NCBI GenBank assembly: GCA_964458085.1
Contig: CAYWFF010000011.1
Location: 1-26,273, forward strand
Reading direction: 5' to 3'
From: CAYWFF01 sp964458085
GTDB taxonomy: Bacteria > Patescibacteriota > Microgenomatia > UBA8517
DNA length: 26,273 nt
Part shown: positions 12,990 through 22,100 of the stretch, piece after piece
How the letters are laid out: the number at the start of each line of letters is the position of its first letter
Position numbering within the stretch: position 1 is the stretch's first letter
Translations under genes and position numbers: made by a program
Notes under the pieces: model-generated
Seen by the model: only the letters and a program-made list of their open reading frames with translations
What the model was told of the DNA's origin: nothing
Database searches by the model: none

Positions 12990-13844
12990 TCAATTTCCTA
13001 GGGATCCTAATCCCTTCGGGTCAATAACTTTTACAGCCTCAAACGGATCCATGAAGTATGTGCATCCGCACGCCTCCAAAAAATCGGTACCCAACCGGGT
13101 CTTACTTGCGTGGGTGGCCAGCGCAAACCTACGCACATAAGACTGACCAGTTGTTTTTGCCCAATTAAAAAGCAGGTGATCTTCCACTTGCGATAATCGA
13201 GCGCCAAACCCGGGAATTGCATCATAGTTGTCGATGAAAGACACTATGACCTTTCCAAATTCCATGTCGTCCATGAGCATAAACTGCACTTCTGCGGCCA
13301 CATGCCCATCAACTGAATCCAGAACGTGGACAATTCCAAGTTCTCCCACGCTATTTTCTGCCACTACCACTTTGTATGCCTGTCCGTTGTGGACAAACAT
13401 ATCCGATGGAATGGCGTCCAATTGCCCATTACTTACTGCATCAAGCGTGGGGCTTGTAGGACGACCCGGGTTTAAAACATCTCTGGCCTCTCCGGTGCCG
13501 CTGTGCCTCATAACCATGTCTGGGTCATTCAACAAAGCATCACCATCTGATGTTAGACCACAAACACTGGCAACAGCCACTTGAACCATGTCAAATGTTG
13601 TGGCTCCGGATGTCACCCCAATGCTTACTTCACGCGCAGCATTCAACAGGCATGAAGTGCTGGATGGGGGCTGGGGCTGATAGCTATAGCTCGAACTCAC
13701 CTTGTGAGGAATTATTCCAAACTCTTCCGAGCTCAGATTCCCCAAAGCTACCAACGAAGGCACCAAGCGGGGTCCAAGCAAAGCGCCAGATGCCAATACA
13801 AATAAAACTATCAAAACGCCTAAACCGTTCCCTCTCGACTCCAT
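12990..13844 (-). CDS. Membrane-anchored hypothetical protein, first gene of operon
   Basis: Encodes 284 residues. One N-terminal membrane anchor (GLGVLIVLFVLASGALLG, about residues 7-24) is followed by a low-complexity Ser/Pro/Gln stretch (SSSYSYQPQPPSSTS) and a globular domain, probably extracytoplasmic. Later parts (VVAENSVGELGIVHVLDSVD, VQFMLMDDMEFGKVIVSFID) alternate strands and turns. Three cysteines near the end and middle. Unrecognised. AAGGAAGG precedes ATG; the promoter has TTGTAC/TATAAT with 17 bases between, and the leader carries ATTAACAAC. Confidence 0.75.
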   Translation of the reverse strand: MESRGNGLGVLIVLFVLASGALLGPRLVPSLVALGNLSSEEFGIIPHKVSSSYSYQPQPPSSTSCLLNAAREVSIGVTSGATTFDMVQVAVASVCGLTSDGDALLNDPDMVMRHSGTGEARDVLNPGRPTSPTLDAVSNGQLDAIPSDMFVHNGQAYKVVVAENSVGELGIVHVLDSVDGHVAAEVQFMLMDDMEFGKVIVSFIDNYDAIPGFGARLSQVEDHLLFNWAKTTGQSYVRRFALATHASKTRLGTDFLEACGCTYFMDPFEAVKVIDPKGLGSLGN

Positions 13845-13861
13845 TTTGCACCTTCCTTATA

Positions 13862-13908
13862 TTGTTGTTAATACGCAATATTATAGCACACTATAGGTCG
13901 TTGTACAA
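13862..13908 (-). promoter_or_regulatory. Promoter and leader start of the two-gene operon
   Basis: Minus strand: -35 TTGTAC (13903-13908), 17-base spacer containing CTATAG, -10 TATAAT (13880-13885), then seven bases and the leader nonamer ATTAACAAC (13862-13870). Confidence 0.7.
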
Positions 13909-13986
13909 ATGCGGCGAGCTTTTTTGCTTGCTTTTCAACCCGCAAGAAAAGAAAATCAATTTCTTTTTGACGCGTCGGCTTTTTTA

Positions 13987-13992
13987 TATAAT
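13987..13992 (+). promoter_or_regulatory. -10 element of the leaderless DUF456 gene
   Basis: TATAAT, six bases (AAATAC), ATG 13999. It sits in the T-rich run after a GC-rich hairpin-prone segment; TTGACG upstream is too close (14-base spacer) for a normal -35. Confidence 0.6.
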
Positions 13993-13998
13993 AAATAC

Positions 13999-14475
13999 AT
14001 GGAATTTGAAATTCTTTTAGCTATTTTAATGCTTTTAGTTTCACTTTTAACCACTGTCGGATTACCTGGACCTCTTATTATAAGCCTCATCGTTTTAGGA
14101 TACGCATATACTTCTGACTTTCAATCAATAAGCCTGGCTTTTACGATTTTTTATTTATTTTTAGGGGTGGCAGGAATTGTAATCGATAACCTTTTTTCTA
14201 TTTTCGGAGCAAAAAAATTCGGCGCGAGTAAGTACGGATTTATGGGAGCATTCTTTGGTACATTAAGCATTTTTGTCTTAGGCCCCATTGGCATAATTGT
14301 AGGGCCTTTTGCAGGTGCGTTTATTGGTGAAACTATATTTGCGCGTAAAAATTTGAATAAAGCAGTAATTTCTTCATTTGGCGCAGTAGTGGGAATGTTA
14401 ACAGGAATTATGGCAAAGGTATTGCTTGCATTGCTCATGACCTTAGGATTTACAGCAGCAATTTTTTACTTTTAA
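13999..14475 (+). CDS. DUF456-family membrane protein
   Basis: Encodes 158 residues. I start at ATG 13999, not at an upstream in-frame ATG (13909), because the -10 lies six bases before 13999 and upstream residues are not membrane-like. The DUF456 plan is recognisable: TTVGLPGPLIISLIVLGYAY at the start, a middle loop FGAKKFGASKYGFMGAFFGT, then GPIGIIVGPFAGAFIGE and a final Gly-rich helix pair. The family consists of small membrane proteins with glycine-zipper-like segments and unknown function. It is leaderless with no Shine-Dalgarno site. Confidence 0.85.
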   Translation: MEFEILLAILMLLVSLLTTVGLPGPLIISLIVLGYAYTSDFQSISLAFTIFYLFLGVAGIVIDNLFSIFGAKKFGASKYGFMGAFFGTLSIFVLGPIGIIVGPFAGAFIGETIFARKNLNKAVISSFGAVVGMLTGIMAKVLLALLMTLGFTAAIFYF

Positions 14476-14496
14476 ATAACTATTTTTCAATTAACT

Positions 14497-14548
14497 TGCT
14501 ATAGGTTGCCTTGTTAAAATTTTTGTTGTAATATTTACGGAATTAACA
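14497..14548 (+). promoter_or_regulatory. Promoter and leader of the broken zinc-knuckle gene
   Basis: CTATAGG lies just before -35 TTGCCT (14506-14511), 17-base spacer, -10 TAATAT (14529-14534), then seven bases and ATTAACAAC (14540-14548). This is the cassette-type promoter, but no recombinase-tail repeat precedes it. Confidence 0.7.
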
Positions 14549-14566
14549 ACTAAAAAGGAGAGTGAA

Positions 14567-14917
14567 ATGACCCGCCAGGAGTACATTAAGTTATTAAGTA
14601 GGTTGATTGAGTTTTTGTAACGAATAACTGATCCTTCTCATCCACCGGCAGGGGTGGAATATCATACATACAGTAACTCAACAGATTTCCCGGGAATTTG
14701 TGAAGTATGTGCTTGGATAAACCCACAAATGGTTGTCACGCTTGAATGTGGCCATACAATGTTGGATCATGCCCATTCACAACTTATGCTTTGCAAGCTT
14801 CGTTTGAAATCCGCAAAAGAAATGGATGACAAGCAGTTTCAAAAAATGGTAAATCTAGCTGAAATTCTTTATGAATCACAGGGTTCACTAATAAGATATC
14901 TGTTAGATTTAGACTAA
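14567..14917 (+). pseudogene. Zinc-knuckle protein gene with in-frame TAA
   Basis: ATG 14567, six bases after AAAGGAGAG, opens a frame that meets TAA at codon 18 (14618-14620) and is then open in the same frame to 14917. With readthrough it would be 116 residues; as it stands only MTRQEYIKLLSRLIEFL is made, or a protein from GTG 14654, which has no good ribosome site. The later part carries CEVC and ECGH, a plausible zinc site, and a helical end. Promoter, leader and terminator are intact, so loss is recent, or the stop is suppressed. One base change (for example from CAA, AAA or GAA) explains it. Function unknown. Confidence 0.65.
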
Positions 14918-14934
14918 AATTCTCAACACTGTTC

Positions 14935-14970
14935 AAAAGCCCTAAGTCGTGCATCGATTTGGGGCTTTTT
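14935..14970 (+). terminator. Intrinsic terminator
   Basis: AAAAGCCCTAA (14935-14945) pairs, with one G-T pair, with TTGGGGCTTTT (14959-14969), followed by TCTCTTC. It ends the zinc-knuckle transcript. Confidence 0.85.
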
Positions 14971-15101
14971 CTCTTCTACTTAACTGTTACTTTATCACTA
15001 TCTCATCTAATGTTCTATTACTAATTTCTAACATTAATGTATCTTTGCTTTAATTTACTTTTTTTATATTAACCTCATGGATTTAAAGGGGGTGACTTTT
15101 A

Positions 15102-15212
15102 ATGGCTAACAGAAATAATAATCAAGGAAACAACAATAAAAATAAGAAAGGTGGTCAAACTCGAAGAGGGGGAGATAACAGAGGCGGTAATAATCAATCA
15201 GACGATGAATAG
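15102..15212 (+). CDS. 36-residue Asn/Gly/Arg-rich peptide
   Basis: AAAGGGGGTG lies seven bases before ATG. The peptide (MANRNNNQGNNNKNKKGGQT, then RRGGDNRGGNNQSDDE) is low-complexity and basic until its acidic end, with RGG-like pieces as in RNA-binding disordered proteins. The strong ribosome site and a dedicated ten-pair terminator argue for a real gene rather than chance. Its role is unknown; RNA or DNA condensation is a guess from composition. Confidence 0.75.
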   Translation: MANRNNNQGNNNKNKKGGQTRRGGDNRGGNNQSDDE

Positions 15213-15232
15213 TACCGCGCTTGTGTAATGTT

Positions 15233-15745
15233 TTAAACGGGCAGGTGGGATATTCTCGCCTGCTTTGTTTTTTTACTTACTTTTGAACTTAAAATCTCAC
15301 TTAAAATACCAACAGACTTGTTGCAGCTTTCTTCAATAATATCCAAATCCTCACTTGTGGCACTTATAGTTACATGAAAAACACCTTTTTCATCTGCAGT
15401 CCAGTCCCAAGCGGTTTCGCCGGAATAATCTTTGTAATTTCCTTGAGCATTCCTAGCATCAGCTAATTCTTGAATTAAAATGTGTTCAAACAAATGAGCA
15501 AGTTCTGTATTTTTGACTTCTTCACAAAAAGGCAAATTTAAATCATTGTGGCAAATCGTTTCTAAAACACCAGGAATTTGTGCTTTTAGCACATTCACCG
15601 TATTAAAAAATTCTAAAGTTGAAAATTCTTCGGTAAAAAACTTTGTATAAATATAAGTTTCAGTATCGCCAATATGAACACGAATAACAAAATCGCTTGA
15701 AGAATAAATAATATTTGGGCGTGTGTCAGTAATAGTAGGCTTCAC
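15233..15745 (-). CDS. HxxEH-motif protein, unknown
   Basis: Encodes 170 residues from GTG 15745, with AGGAG seven bases upstream. The central ELAHLFEHILIQELADARN has HxxEH, a pattern seen in M16-type inverted zinc-peptidase sites and in the N-terminal region of cyanophycin synthetases (HVVEHVALELQ). The flanking part (ETAWDWTADEKGVFHVTISA) fits the second context better, since cyanophycin-synthetase N-domains have a similar strand after the motif. No ATP-grasp or ligase domain is attached, so this is a stand-alone domain whose activity is not known. The last codons overlap the terminator of the convergent small gene. Confidence 0.75.
   Translation of the reverse strand: MKPTITDTRPNIIYSSSDFVIRVHIGDTETYIYTKFFTEEFSTLEFFNTVNVLKAQIPGVLETICHNDLNLPFCEEVKNTELAHLFEHILIQELADARNAQGNYKDYSGETAWDWTADEKGVFHVTISATSEDLDIIEESCNKSVGILSEILSSKVSKKTKQARISHLPV
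15241..15274 (+). terminator. Strong terminator of the small peptide gene
   Basis: GCAGGTGGGA (15241-15250) pairs with TCTCGCCTGC (15254-15263) over ten pairs including two G-T, with a three-base loop, then TTTGTTTTTTT. It lies inside the last codons of the convergent gene at 15233-15745. Confidence 0.85.
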
Positions 15746-15789
15746 AGGCAGACTCCTATAAAATTTTCTACGGGCTTAGAAGCATGACT

Positions 15790-15818
15790 ATTTAATCTTA
15801 AAATTTGGATTTTGTAAA
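15790..15818 (-). promoter_or_regulatory. Promoter of the HxxEH gene
   Basis: Minus strand: -35 TTTACA (15813-15818), 17-base spacer, -10 TTAAAT (15790-15795), and a leader of about 40 bases. Divergent from the next promoter. Confidence 0.55.
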
Positions 15819-15850
15819 GTGTTATATTTACAAACATTTGGCCTATAGTA

Positions 15851-15879
15851 TTGATAATTTTGCTAAATTCCTGTATAAT
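15851..15879 (+). promoter_or_regulatory. Promoter of the small membrane protein gene
   Basis: -35 TTGATA (15851-15856), 17-base spacer, -10 TATAAT (15874-15879), with CTATAG at 15843-15848. Confidence 0.7.
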
Positions 15880-15911
15880 ATGCGATACACAAACAATAAA
15901 AGGAGTGTAAA

Positions 15912-16112
15912 GTGGGTGCGATTTGTGGTAGTAGTCTAATGATGTTAGGTATGATAGTGGGTCTAGTTGGATGGAGTTGTTATATGAGTCATAACTACAT
16001 ACAACCTGATCCCGAGACCAGAGATATCGGCATTAAAATAATGTGGGTAAGTTTGGGGTTCACGGCTGTAGGATTAATTCTCCTATATCCACTTTTGGCA
16101 CCCTACCTATAA
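15912..16112 (+). CDS. Small two-helix membrane protein
   Basis: Encodes 66 residues from GTG, with AAAGGAG seven bases upstream. Two hydrophobic helices (SLMMLGMIVGLVGWSCYM, about 8-25; IMWVSLGFTAVGLILLYPLL, about 43-62) flank a polar loop (NYIQPDPETRD). Two cysteines. No family recognised. It has its own promoter and likely its own terminator. Confidence 0.75.
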   Translation: MGAICGSSLMMLGMIVGLVGWSCYMSHNYIQPDPETRDIGIKIMWVSLGFTAVGLILLYPLLAPYL

Positions 16113-16120
16113 CCATCTAC

Positions 16121-16173
16121 GCGATTCATGCATTGGCGAGTTTTACTCAACAATCGTGGGTCGCATTTTTTTT
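16121..16173 (+). terminator. Probable terminator
   Basis: GCGATT (16121-16126) can pair with AATCGT (16152-16157), and GCGA with TCGC (16161-16164), before a run of eight T. The stem is imperfect. A separate hairpin AACCTTT/AAAGGTT (16177-16193) abuts the stop of the convergent glucan synthase gene. Confidence 0.5.
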
Positions 16174-16191
16174 GTAAACCTTTTGTAAAGG

Positions 16192-19100
16192 TTAATTTCC
16201 TAAAACAACTGTAATTGTATGCGTCTCACCATCATCAACAAAATTAATCTTTTTGTCACTTACACTTTTATCATCAAGCTTAATTTCCTTAACTCCTGTA
16301 CTTACACCATCGGGATTTTCAACCGTTACTTCATAAAGTGTGGATTTATACCTGTAAGTCATCTGAAATCCGTCCCATTTATGCGGAATACAAGGCTCAA
16401 AAGTAAAACTGTCACCGCTAACTTTTAGTCCTAAAATATCTTCTATACCAACTCTATACATCCACCCGGCAGATCCAGTGTACCAGCTCCATCCCCCGCG
16501 TCCGTAGTGTTGCGGATTTGAATACACATCAGCGGGCATGACATAAGGCTCTGTTTTATAATTATTTACATGTTCCGTGGTTTTTGTGTGATTTATCGGA
16601 TTTAGCATCTTATACATTTCTATGGCTTTATCACCGTTTTTTAGCTTTGTATACGCCTGTACAACCCAAATTACTCCATGTGTGTACTGACCGCCGTTTT
16701 CCCTTATTCCTGCCGGATAACCCTGTATATATCCGGGATGTGGCTTTGTGTTTTGAAACGGCGGAGTAAGCAATAGAATCATTTGTTCGTCTTTATCCAC
16801 CAAATGTTTGTCTACGGATTCCATTATGGTATCGCCCTTGTCCCCGTCGACTGCTCCTGAAATTATTGCCCATGATTGTGAGATGGAATCAATAAAGCAT
16901 TCCTGGTTTTCTTTTGAGCCAACCGGTTTTCCGTTATCAAAATATGCACGCCTAAACCATTCACCATCCCATCCGTTTTCAATGTTTGCTCGTCTAATGT
17001 TTTCAGCATGTTTTAAATATGTATCTTTTAATTCAATATTTCCTTTTGACTCACAAATGTCTGCAAAAGAATTGAGAACACTATATAAAAACCACCCAAG
17101 CCAAATACTTTCACCTTGACCGTTCGCGCCAATGTTGTTCATGCCATCATTCCAATCACCTGTGCCTATTAACGGTATTTCATGCGAACCAAACCTTAAT
17201 GAAAGATCTATTGCTCTTTTGCAGTGTTCATAAATACTTGCCATTTCACCCGTTACTTGCGGTTGACCAAACATTTCATGCTGGTCGGGTTCAAGTTGAG
17301 CCATAGCCAAAAACGAAACTTCCTCATTAAGTATCGATCTATCGCCGGTTACTTGAATGTAATAAGAAACAACAAAAGGCAGCCACAGTAAATCATCAGT
17401 TATTCTTGTTCGAACGCCTTTTCCTGAAGGATAATGCCACCAGTGCTGAACATCTCCCTCAACAAATTGGTGTGATGCTGCGCGCAAAATATGCTCCCTC
17501 ATAATTTCAGGTTTTGAAAATGCAAGTGCCATAACGTCCTGCAATTGATCTCTAAAGCCATAAGCACCTCCTGCCTGATAAAATGATGTTCTTGCAAAAT
17601 ACCTGCACGAAAGTGTTTGGTAAAGCAACCAGCCGTTTAATAAAATATTCATTTCTTCATCGGGAGTCTTAACTTGAACTGTGGTTAAAAGCTGTTCCCA
17701 GTAGGTTTGAGCATTTACCCTTGAACTATCCACAACATCAATATCCTGATATTTTTCTACAAGCGCACGTGCGTCTACTTCAGTTGGAGCCTGGCCTAAA
17801 ACAAATACAACTTCTTTTTCTTCACCCGGCCCAAGACTTATGCGAGTTTGCAAAACTCCACACGGATCTGTTCGAGGACCAAAATCGGTAGAAACTGTTG
17901 TTTTGTTTTTTTCATAAAGTGCTTGAGGATATTCTTTGCTGCCGTTTCTACCCAAAAATCTGGTTCTGTTTCCCGAAGCCCACACCACCGAATTACTACA
18001 CCCAATAAATGCCACTCTATTACTAAATTCTTCGTTATACGTATTTTTTGCAAATATGGCCTCAGTGTCACGATTTAACGAAACATTGATAAAGTGCTTT
18101 GTAGACTCTCTTTGCACCCCTAAAACCCACTCGGCATAAAAAGTGACCGAAAGGCTTCTTTTATGTCTTGAACGGTTTTTTAGCGTTAAAAGCATAACTT
18201 TCACCGGATCGTTCTTTGGTACAAAAACTTCAAGCTGCTGCTTTATTCCATGACTTTCATGATGATAAGAAGTTGCTCCGGGCTTATGTTTAATTGTATA
18301 AGGGTCACGTTCGCGAGCAGGCAAGGGAGTGGGATTCCAGACTTCTTCAGTTTCTTCATCTTTTATATAAATTATTTCTCCTTGTTTATCACTTACAGGG
18401 TCATTAGACCAGGGAGTTAATTTATTTGACTGGCTATTTACCGCCCACGAATATCCAAGCCCGGATTCCGTTACAACAGTACCAAATTCCTGATTTGCAA
18501 TAACATTTGACCACGGCAATGGAGTATTATTAAAGTCGTTTAAATTTATGGTGTACTCATTGCCGTTCTCTGAAAATCCTCCGTAGCCATTGGCATAAAG
18601 CAGTTCAGAAGCTGATGATGATTTTTTGGATTGCCTTCGGCTTTGTAAAGGTTTAATTCTGGGCACAGTTCCTACATGTACAATGCCCGGAGCTTCATGT
18701 AATTGTTCCGTTCTTGAAAGTAATCCCAAGTGATCTGCCAAAGATCCATAGTCACTATCAATAATTACCTGAGCTACAGTGTTTAATAAAACAAGGTCTT
18801 CCGTAGACAAATGGGTTGTTTTTCGCAAAAAAACTCCTCCCGATTTGTCCATATAAGGATGAGAAAGTGAAGACTCAATAAGTACCTGAATTTGATTAAA
18901 AAGTTCGTTTTCATAACCAACAGGCCCGTCTTCAAGTATAACCAAGTCAAAGGCAAAATTACGCATTCTAAAAAACTCATGTGCCGACAAAAGATTTTTA
19001 ACAAGACTTAATCCGTGTTTTGACCTTACTCTTAACAAAACAATTTTGTTATCACCTGAAATGCCATGAGGAAATAATCCCGACTGCCCTTTAACATTTT

Positions 19101-22100
19101 GCATTCTAACTTCTTTTGTGGCTTGAAGTGCCGGGTCAGGATAAATTATTCGTGAACCAAGCTTTTGAAACATGTTAGCCTGTTCTTCGGTAATTCCAAG
19201 ATGTTGAAATTCGATTTGGCTGTGAACTTTTGAAAGATCAGACATTCTTTCAATCTCACGTGTGTTTTTGTACTTTCGCGCAAGTTCCATAGCTTCCGAT
19301 GAGCTTTCAGAACCGCCTGTAATATATGAAACCGTAACCGATTCTCCCGATGTGACCTTAAATGAAGTTCTCATGCTCATAATCGGGTCAAGAACTGTTC
19401 CGGTTGTGTTTGAGAGTTCAGTGTATAAGGCTTGGGGATCTTTTGTACTTCTCCCGCGACCGATAAACTCGTATCTGTCTGTTTCGTATTCTTTTATATC
19501 AATACCCACGTCATTGCTGAATACAGTATGAAATGCAAATTTCGGCTCTTGCTCGTCAGATCTGGTTCTGCGCTTAAACAACAAAGTTTGGTCATGATTA
19601 TTAAACGATGTTTCTACAAATAATTTGTTAAAAGCAGGATGCGCAATACCTGCACCATGTGTGTCTAATACTACTTCGGCATAGCTTGTTAATTGAATAT
19701 GACGTACTTCTTCAGAGTTGTTTGTAATGGTAATTTGCCTAATTTCCACGTCATCGTCGGGAGATACAAATACTTCTGTTCGTGTGGTAATTTCGCTATC
19801 TACTCTTCGATAACGCACTTTGTTTGGAAAATATACTACTTCATAATCTTTTGGTTCTTTTAATGTAGGCTGGTAGGCCGACGACCAAATTTGGTTTGTA
19901 TCCAAATCTTTTATATAAATAAAAAGGCCTTTATCATCCAAAGTTGCATCTTCCTCAAAACGGGTAATTTCAAGGTCGTTCCACTTGCTGTAACCTCCAC
20001 CACCATTACTTAATGTGGTTGTATATCTTCCGTTTGATAATATGTGCATTCTCGGTAATGTAGTGTGCGGAGACCTGTATGTTCTTAAAAAGGATGTGTC
20101 TTCTTCTGTTTTGTCGGGTTTTGTTAGCAACCTATGCTCCTTTGGCGTTTCAAAAGCTACCGCCATACTTGGAATCCTTTCCTGAAGTAATAATTCGGCC
20201 GAAGCAACAGCCGAATCTCGATGAAATCTTTGAGGATTAATATTTTGGTTCAAATAGTTATTTACTGCCAAAAAGCTCATGCCCTGGTGATGTGCCATGT
20301 ATGACTGAACGACTCCAATTGTATTTCCTTTTGGAATACGTGACGGGGTAAAGTCTATTGCCTCATAAAAACCATATCGAGCCGAACCTCCCATTGAACC
20401 AAGTTTTTTAAGATTATTCCACGCCTGTTGCGGAACAATAGGCAATGCTAAAAATGTCGCGTACGGTGCCACAACAAGGTTTCTCACCATTTCGGTTTTT
20501 AAACCTAAATCAGGAACTCCAAATAACCTGTATTGGTAATTGAATTGAAAGTCAAAAGCATAAAAACCGGATTCCGAAATGCCCCATGGTACACCTTGTG
20601 ATTTTCCGTAATCAATTTGTCTATTAACTATGGATTTATTTGTTTCTGCAATAAGAGTATTATCATAATCATTCATTAAGAGGCTGGGCATTAGGTACTC
20701 AAACATTGTGCCGCCCCAAGACAAAAGCCCCAAACCATCACGAATGCGTGTTATCGGACGACCCAGCTTAAACCAGTGGTCAGGTTCAACCTGTTTTTTT
20801 GAAATAGCAAAAAAACTTGCAATACGTGCTTCTGAAGCGAGCAAATCATAATAACTGTTATCAAGTACATGTGTATCAAGGTTAAACCCAATCGAAAATA
20901 ATCCTCTGTCTTCATCAAGTAAAAAGCTAAAATCCATTTTTGAAGCCATTCTTTCAAGCCTATTTGATAAATCATAAAGTCGTTTATTTTCTTCGTTTAA
21001 CTGTTCGCGCGTCTTATTTTCTTCAGACAAGCATAACTCATACAAATAAGTACTTTTTTTAAGCCAATAATCTATATCTGAGTTTCCCGAAATTTTGCTT
21101 ATTTCTTCTGATATTTTATTTAGCCTAAACTCAAAATGTTCAACGCCTAACATTTCTCCGGTACTAAAATGGTCATCAAGACTGTTGAGCATGTCCTTTA
21201 AATCTTTTGTAATGGTATCAACCTGTTTCTCCTCCAAATAAGACACCAAGTTAGCCAAAGAATCTCTAAAACCATACAAAAGATTTTCATTGCCTAATTT
21301 ATCCATAAGTTCTAAACACCCTTGTTTAACACATATATAGCTTGCTGCCAGATTTCCGCTGTCAACAGTTGAGATGTAATGCATTATGGGTTCTAAAGAC
21401 TGAGTGTTATACCAGTTATATAAGTGACCTTTATGGGTTCTCAACCTTGTCACTGAATCAAGTGTTTTCTCTAACCTCTCAATCACGTCTTTTTTACCCA
21501 GGTAGCCATAGTCATATGCAGAAATAACAGACAGCAAGTATAATCCTATGTTTGTAGGCGAGGTTCTATGTGCAACTACTTCTTTTGGCACTAGTTGATA
21601 ATTATCAGGTGGAAGGTGGCTTTCTTTTTCATCAACAAATTCTTCAAAAAATCTCCAAACTCTTGCGGTATACGTTCGTAATTCCTGGCGTTGTGTAAAT
21701 GATAAATGGTCTACTTTTTCTTTAATGGGACGACTAATGTAAAAAGATACAATAGGTGAAATGAGCCACAATAATACAAAAGGCGCGGCTAAATAAATTG
21801 CCCCCGGATTTAATATCTGAACTGCAGGAAAAATAATTAAACTAAATACAACCGGTACCCACATTCGTTTAATATAATCATCCAAAAATTTAGGTTGACC
21901 TTTTTCGGCATCAGAATGTGAAGTCCATTCAAGGAGGTTCTTTTTAGAAATAAACTTTCGATAAAACGTCCTTAAAATTGCATCGAGCTTTTGAAATGAC
22001 TCATGAAACAAAAATACTGTAACCAATAATATCTGTGACGCGGTTTTTAGGGTTTCATTCCATAGCACCCATAAATATCCGGACAAATTCTCTTTTTTAG

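Noticed and set aside
13909..13998. Longer N-terminus for the DUF456 protein
   Set aside because: The added residues are basic and not family-like, and the -10 lies just before ATG 13999.
16177..16193. Terminator for the glucan synthase gene
   Set aside because: The hairpin AACCTTT/AAAGGTT is followed on the minus strand by an A-run, not a T-run, so it does not fit an intrinsic terminator in that direction.
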